Of a stretch of DNA of 6,232 nt, positions 4,699 to 6,232 are shown piece by piece; the stretch's first letter is position 1; each line of letters opens with the position of its first letter. Source of the stretch: a bacterium. Lineage in GTDB: Bacteria; CG2-30-53-67; CG2-30-70-394. The stretch spans positions 1 through 6,232 of the forward strand of contig JAJRSX010000155.1 in NCBI GenBank assembly GCA_024278555.1, written 5' to 3'. The position numbers were made by a program, and so were the translations under genes. The notes below the pieces were generated by a model that searched no databases, was not told the DNA's origin, and saw only the letters and a program-made list of their open reading frames with translations.

Positions 4699-5430
4699 AT
4701 GGAGACCCTGCTGGAGGCACGTCGGCTGAGCTATCGCCACCCGCGGGGGGACGGTGGCGAGGTCGCCCTGGTGGGGGTGGACTTGGTGGTGGCGCCGGGG
4801 GAGGTGGTGGCGGTGGTCGGCCCCTCCGGGGGCGGCAAGACGACCCTGGTGCGGCTGCTCGCCGGCCTCACCCGCCCGGACACAGGCGAGGTCTACCTCG
4901 CCGGCCGCCCCTACGGCGAGCTCGACCTGCGGGAGGTGCGCCGCCAGGTGGGGCTCCTCTTCCAGGTGCCGCACATGTTCCCGGGGACGGTGGCGGAGAA
5001 CCTCTCCACCGCGGCGCGACTGGCCGGGGTGGATGTCGCCGGGGCGGAGGTCGCCGGCGCCCTGGCGGCGGTGGGGCTGGCCGACGTGCTCGCCCACCGC
5101 TCCGCGGATCGCCTCTCCGTGGGCCAGCAGCAGCGTGTCGCCCTCGCCCGCCTCCTGGCGATGGGGCCCCGTTGCCTGCTCCTCGACGAGCCCACCGCCG
5201 CCCTCGACCCCGCCTCCACCGGGGTGGTGGAGGCGCTCCTCGGCCGCCTGCGCGACGACCGTATGGGAATTGTCCTAGTGACCCACGAGATCCCCGTCGC
5301 CCGGCGGCTGGCGGATCGGGTGGTGGTCCTGGTCGACGGGCGGGTGGTGGAGGAGGGGAGGGCGGCGAAGGTCCTCAGCCGGCCGGCCCACCCGGCCACC
5401 CGGGCCCTCCTTGAGGAGGGGGTGGGGTGA
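4699..5430 (+). CDS. fetA: ABC transporter ATP-binding protein, FetA (YbbL) type
   Basis: This is the cytoplasmic ATPase of a two-gene ABC exporter. The 243 residues contain one complete nucleotide-binding domain: Walker A GPSGGGKTT (41-49), Q-loop Gln89 in LLFQVPHMF, signature LSVGQQQR (139-146), Walker B CLLLDEP (159-165) with catalytic Glu164, D-loop ALD (168-170) and H-loop His196. The signature has Val in place of the first Gly of LSGGQ, a tolerated change. The family call rests mainly on the next gene, a clear FetB/YbbM permease; the ATPase alone would only be a general ABC protein. In E. coli FetAB exports iron and helps survive peroxide stress; here that role is inferred. The ATG at 4699 gives the usual METLLEARRLSY opening, with a weak GGTGAT just upstream. 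It lies 28 bases after nusB and may be read through from it. Confidence 0.85.
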   Translation: METLLEARRLSYRHPRGDGGEVALVGVDLVVAPGEVVAVVGPSGGGKTTLVRLLAGLTRPDTGEVYLAGRPYGELDLREVRRQVGLLFQVPHMFPGTVAENLSTAARLAGVDVAGAEVAGALAAVGLADVLAHRSADRLSVGQQQRVALARLLAMGPRCLLLDEPTAALDPASTGVVEALLGRLRDDRMGIVLVTHEIPVARRLADRVVVLVDGRVVEEGRAAKVLSRPAHPATRALLEEGVG

Positions 5431-6170
5431 GCGCCTATCAGCTCGTCGCTGCCTACGGCCTGATCCTGCTCATGGCGGCGATCGCCCGCTGGCGGCGGGT
5501 CGGGGTGGAGGGGGACGTCTTTGTCTCTTCTATTCGCGCCGCGGTGCAGCTCGTCCTCATGGGGTACGTGATCCAGTGGATCTTCGACCTCCAGAGGATC
5601 GCCGCCCTGGTGGCGTTGTTGGCGGCGATGGTCCTGCTGGCGGCGCGCATCTCGGCGCGGCGCGGTGAGGCGATGGAGCGCGCCTACCCGGTCGCCCTGG
5701 CGGCGATCGGCCTGGCCACGGTGGTGATCGTGGGGACCCTGGTCGCCCTCGGCGTGATCGCCCCCACCGGCCGCTACCTTATCCCCCTCGGCGGCATGGT
5801 GATCGGCAACACGATGAACATCACCTCCCAGACCCTCAACCGCTTCCAGGCGGAGGTGGCGGCCAGGCGGGCGGAGGTGGAGACCCTCCTCTCCCTCGGT
5901 GCCAGCCGCCACCAGGCGGCGGAGGTGTTGCTCAGAGAGACGGTACGGGCGGCGATGATCGCGCCGCTCGACACGATGAAGGCGGTGGGGCTGATCCACA
6001 TCCCCGGGGTGACCGCCGGGATGATCCTCGCCGGCACCCCGCCGGTGGAGGCGGTCCGCTACCAGATCGTGGTGATGTACATGCTCGGCGCCGGCGTCAC
6101 CCTCTCCGCCCTCACCGCCGCCACCCTCTGCTACCTGCGCGCCTTTACCCCCGACCACCGGCTGCGGTAG
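5427..6170 (+). CDS. fetB: FetB (YbbM, UPF0014) iron exporter permease
   Basis: This is the membrane subunit of the FetAB exporter in the inner membrane. The 247 residues (E. coli FetB has about 259) contain hydrophobic segments at roughly 6-20, 36-53, 58-75, 89-111, 117-133, 186-203 and 213-236, consistent with a six- or seven-helix permease. Family hallmarks are SIRAAVQLVLMGYVIQWIF near the N-terminus, PLGGMVIGNTMN (120-131), the cytoplasmic stretch ending LSLGAS (155-160) that likely contacts the ATPase, and IPGVTAGMILAGTPP (192-206) followed by EAVRYQIVVMYML. The start is the GTG at 5427, whose bases overlap the fetA stop (GTGA), with GAGGAGGGGG (5413-5422) as a strong Shine-Dalgarno. The overlap indicates translational coupling and a stoichiometric complex with FetA. 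Iron as substrate comes from E. coli and is inferred here. Confidence 0.92.
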   Translation: MSAYQLVAAYGLILLMAAIARWRRVGVEGDVFVSSIRAAVQLVLMGYVIQWIFDLQRIAALVALLAAMVLLAARISARRGEAMERAYPVALAAIGLATVVIVGTLVALGVIAPTGRYLIPLGGMVIGNTMNITSQTLNRFQAEVAARRAEVETLLSLGASRHQAAEVLLRETVRAAMIAPLDTMKAVGLIHIPGVTAGMILAGTPPVEAVRYQIVVMYMLGAGVTLSALTAATLCYLRAFTPDHRLR

Positions 6171-6232
6171 GGGGGCGGGGGTGTCCGGGGGGGCAAAGGT
6201 CGATCCTGCGGGCCGAGTGCAGGGCGGGAGCC

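Noticed and set aside
3480-4700. Minus-strand open frame of 406 codons opposite ribH and nusB
   Set aside because: Composition shadow of ribH and nusB; no recognisable domain, and it crosses the intergenic repeats.
4911-6158. Minus-strand open frame of 415 codons opposite fetA and fetB
   Set aside because: His-, Gly- and Arg-rich shadow sequence opposite two well-supported transporter genes.
6171-6232. Terminator or gene start after fetB
   Set aside because: The 62 bases are G-rich with no clear stem plus T-run and no start with coding sequence; nothing supportable is seen.

Overview
This is a GC-rich chromosomal window (by eye around 70% G+C, not computed). It carries a riboflavin-biosynthesis operon core, a folate-family gene upstream and an ABC exporter pair downstream. 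The gene order ribE-ribBA-ribH-nusB is typical of Proteobacteria in the broad sense. The RibBA fusion keeps all three zinc cysteines of its GTP cyclohydrolase II half. The wording of the RibH and RibBA motifs recalls the Desulfuromonas/Geobacter side of the old Deltaproteobacteria more than enteric gammaproteobacteria. That is an impression from memory, and the organism cannot be named from this window.

Layout. Bases 3-47 hold the last codons of an unidentified upstream gene. A 231-base non-coding stretch follows. At 279-1172 lies a FolD-family protein that lacks two residues normally needed for cyclohydrolase chemistry. Converging on it from the minus strand (1242-1571) is the 3' part of a VapC-like PIN-domain toxin gene with its 5' end missing. 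The break lies next to a perfect 17-bp inverted repeat (1574-1610) that sits directly in front of ribE and contains its only plausible Shine-Dalgarno sequence. Then come ribE (1621-2265), ribBA (2324-3528, with an apparent one-base deletion near 2451), ribH (3531-3995), a 231-base gap with several small repeats, and nusB (4227-4670). The window closes with fetA (4699-5430) and fetB (5427-6170), overlapping by four bases. The last 62 bases are G-rich with no gene seen.

How the genes work together. RibBA supplies both riboflavin precursors: the GTP-derived pyrimidine and 3,4-dihydroxy-2-butanone 4-phosphate. RibH condenses the pyrimidine and butanone units to lumazine, and RibE dismutates lumazine to riboflavin. 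The deaminase/reductase RibD, often the first gene of this cluster, is absent and must be encoded elsewhere. NusB is an antitermination factor that commonly follows ribH. FetAB is predicted to export iron and has no obvious biochemical link to the rib genes.

No wholly new multi-gene system was found. The points most worth a second look are the catalytically altered FolD, the palindrome that may hide the ribE ribosome-binding site and marks the break in the toxin gene, and the ribBA frameshift.
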